Source of the DNA: REEB95 sp035632055
Lineage (GTDB): Bacteria > Pseudomonadota > Alphaproteobacteria > ATCC43930 > CGMCC-115725
Length of the DNA stretch: 64,000 nt
Direction of reading: 5' to 3'
NCBI GenBank assembly: GCA_035632055.1
Contig: DASQHO010000103.1
Coordinates: 1-64,000 of the forward strand
Each line of letters opens with the position of its first letter. Positions within the stretch are counted from its first letter, which is position 1. Of the stretch, positions 62,774 to 64,000 are shown piece after piece. The position numbers and the translations under genes are program-made. The notes under the pieces were generated by a model, which saw only the letters and a program-made list of their open reading frames with translations, was not told the origin of the DNA and did not search any database.

Positions 62774-63754
62774 ATGCGTGCAATCCTCTGCCGCGAATAC
62801 GGCGCCATCGACAAACTCACTGTCGCCGATATGCCTGAGCCACCGCTCGGCGCCGGCCAAGTACTAATCGACGTGCACACCGCCGGAATCAATTTCGGCG
62901 AAATGCTGATGGTGCTCGGCCAATATCAGGAAAAGCCGCCGCTGCCATTTACGCCCGGCTTCGAAGCGGCTGGCGTCGTTCGCGCAGTCGGCGATGGCGT
63001 GACGACGGCGAAACCGGGTGATCGCGTCATGGCAGCACTGCCATGGGGCGGCTATGCCGAAGTTGCGGTCGCCGCCGCAAGCGCGGTGTTCCCGATTCCG
63101 CCAGCGATGGATTTCGCCACAGCCGCCGGCTTTCCAATCGCCTACGGCACCGCCTACGGCGCCTTCGCCTGGCGCGCGCAGCTCAAGCCGGGCGAGACCG
63201 TGCTCGTGTTGGGCGCTGCCGGCGGCGTCGGCTTGGCTGCCGTCGAAGTTGCCGCCGCAATGGACGCGAGGGTGATCGCTGCCGCCGGCGACAGCGATAA
63301 ATGCGCTCTGGCGCGTGCGCATGGCGCAACACATGTGATCGATTACCGCCGCGAGGATTTGCGTGAGCGGGTCCGGACGCTCACCGACGGACGCGGCGCC
63401 GACGTGGTGTTCGATCCGGTCGGTGGCGACGCCTTTACCCAGGCGCTCCGCGCCGTCGCCTGGAGCGGCCGCATGCTGGTGATCGGCTTCGCGTCGGGCA
63501 GCGTGCCCCAAATCCCGGCCAACCATGTGCTTGTAAAGAACGTCGACATCATGGGTTTTCATTGGGGTACGTACCGGACACGGCGCTCAGAAATGTTGAC
63601 ACCCGCCGTTGCGCGCCTCTGTGACTGGTATGCCGAAGGCCGCCTGCACCCGGTGGTTTCGCATCTTCTGCCGCTGGCCGCGGCGCCGGAGGCCTATCAC
63701 CTGCTGCGCGAGCGCCGGGCAACCGGCAAGATCGTACTCGAGACGCGAATCTGA
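62774..63754 (+). CDS. NADPH:quinone oxidoreductase family protein
   Basis: A 326-residue zinc-free medium-chain reductase. The N-terminal domain has DVHTAGINFGEMLMVLGQYQEKP and TPGFEAAGVV; the nucleotide loop is LGAAGGVGLAAVEVAAA; the C-terminal part has VLVKNVDIMGFHWGTYR. It differs clearly from the PIG3-type enzyme at 16046-17047 and is not a recent copy of it. A GGGAGA ribosome site precedes the ATG. Substrate unknown. Confidence 0.93.
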   Translation: MRAILCREYGAIDKLTVADMPEPPLGAGQVLIDVHTAGINFGEMLMVLGQYQEKPPLPFTPGFEAAGVVRAVGDGVTTAKPGDRVMAALPWGGYAEVAVAAASAVFPIPPAMDFATAAGFPIAYGTAYGAFAWRAQLKPGETVLVLGAAGGVGLAAVEVAAAMDARVIAAAGDSDKCALARAHGATHVIDYRREDLRERVRTLTDGRGADVVFDPVGGDAFTQALRAVAWSGRMLVIGFASGSVPQIPANHVLVKNVDIMGFHWGTYRTRRSEMLTPAVARLCDWYAEGRLHPVVSHLLPLAAAPEAYHLLRERRATGKIVLETRI

Positions 63755-63845
63755 ACCGGGAAATATCCCCAAGTTGTTCGCAAAACTTCTCGAATGCGGC
63801 GCGCGGGCCGGTCTATGATACGCGGGCCTTGGGAGGGGCAAGAGG

Positions 63846-64000
63846 ATGAGCGTCGTTCGTCAGGCGCGCCTCGAGGACGCGCAGGCGATCGCCAAGATTG
63901 AGATCGACACCTGGCGGGCGACTTATCCCGGCATGCTGCCCGATCGAATCCTGCTCAACATGTCGGAGCGGCGCCAGACCTCGTCCTGGGCCAGTTTCCT
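63846..64000 (+). CDS. GNAT N-acetyltransferase (5' end only)
   Basis: Only the first 51 codons are in the window. MSVVRQARLEDAQAIAKIEI then DTWRATYPGMLPDRILLNMS match the opening of GNAT acetyltransferases, with the usual first strand and WR-Y-G-LP segment. GGAGGGGCAAGAGG just before the ATG is a strong ribosome site. The catalytic acetyl-CoA part lies beyond the window. Confidence 0.8.
   Translation, partial: MSVVRQARLEDAQAIAKIEIDTWRATYPGMLPDRILLNMSERRQTSSWASF

Overview
The window is a piece of a GC-rich alphaproteobacterial chromosome. The markers are a three-part proton-translocating transhydrogenase (pntAA-pntAB-pntB), a COQ9-family gene close to a divergent rpsU, DUF1013 (TrcR-type), DUF1192 and DUF465 proteins, an IalB-family protein, a NadQ-type regulator divergent from nadABC, and a probable ROSE-type RNA thermometer before hsp20. 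Rhodospirillales or Hyphomicrobiales is likely, but no rRNA is present to fix the lineage. Coding density is high and no gene-free stretch exceeds about 300 bases. I see no insertion sequence, prophage, integrase or CRISPR array.

Layout. 1-3.7 kb: end of the pnt operon with a terminator, a truncated Nudix remnant, rpsU (minus), then def and a COQ9-like gene (plus). 3.7-9.4 kb (minus): purE-purK, a large CHASE-PAS-PAS-GGDEF-EAL protein translationally coupled to a small membrane protein, a Flp-type pilin and a DUF465 protein. 9.5-17 kb: phosphofructokinase, a second tiny DUF465 gene, a SIMPL-domain protein with an acyl-CoA ligase, propionyl-CoA synthetase, a TrcR-type regulator and a quinone oxidoreductase. 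17.1-22.6 kb (plus): DUF1192, MetY-type sulfhydrylase, alpha/beta hydrolase and a 1032-residue membrane-anchored coiled-coil protein. 22.7-28.4 kb (minus): hsp20, rpmE, a MotB-like/MotA-like/OmpA-like envelope trio, suhB and efp, with epmA divergent from efp. 29.6-35.5 kb (minus): tkt, gap, a conserved hypothetical, class I fba, thiE and a TonB-like gene, forming a sugar-phosphate block in which thiE supplies the cofactor used by transketolase.

35.6-43.3 kb (plus): tRNA-Gln, two MFS transporters, and a Liv-type ABC operon whose LivM permease and LivG ATPase are fused. 43.3-50 kb (minus): nadA-nadB-nadC, then tcuA-tcuB and a short-chain dehydrogenase lacking the usual Tyr. The NadQ-type regulator is divergent from nadA, with two similar 21-bp candidate operators in the shared intergenic region. 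51.2-59.7 kb (plus): a compact envelope or glycan-like cluster of flippase, NodB-type deacetylase, ATP-grasp ligase, CelD-type acyltransferase and a 958-residue protein joining a phosphoribosyltransferase-like domain, a probable kinase-like domain and a HAD phosphatase. 59.8-64 kb: a membrane protein, UspA, tRNA-Met overlapping the end of rlmN, an IalB-family protein, a quinone oxidoreductase and the start of a GNAT gene.

Most of the window is core metabolism. The best candidate for something undescribed is the 51.2-59.7 kb cluster, above all its triple-domain protein. The hsp20 thermometer and the paired nadA/nadQ operators are the clearest regulatory findings.
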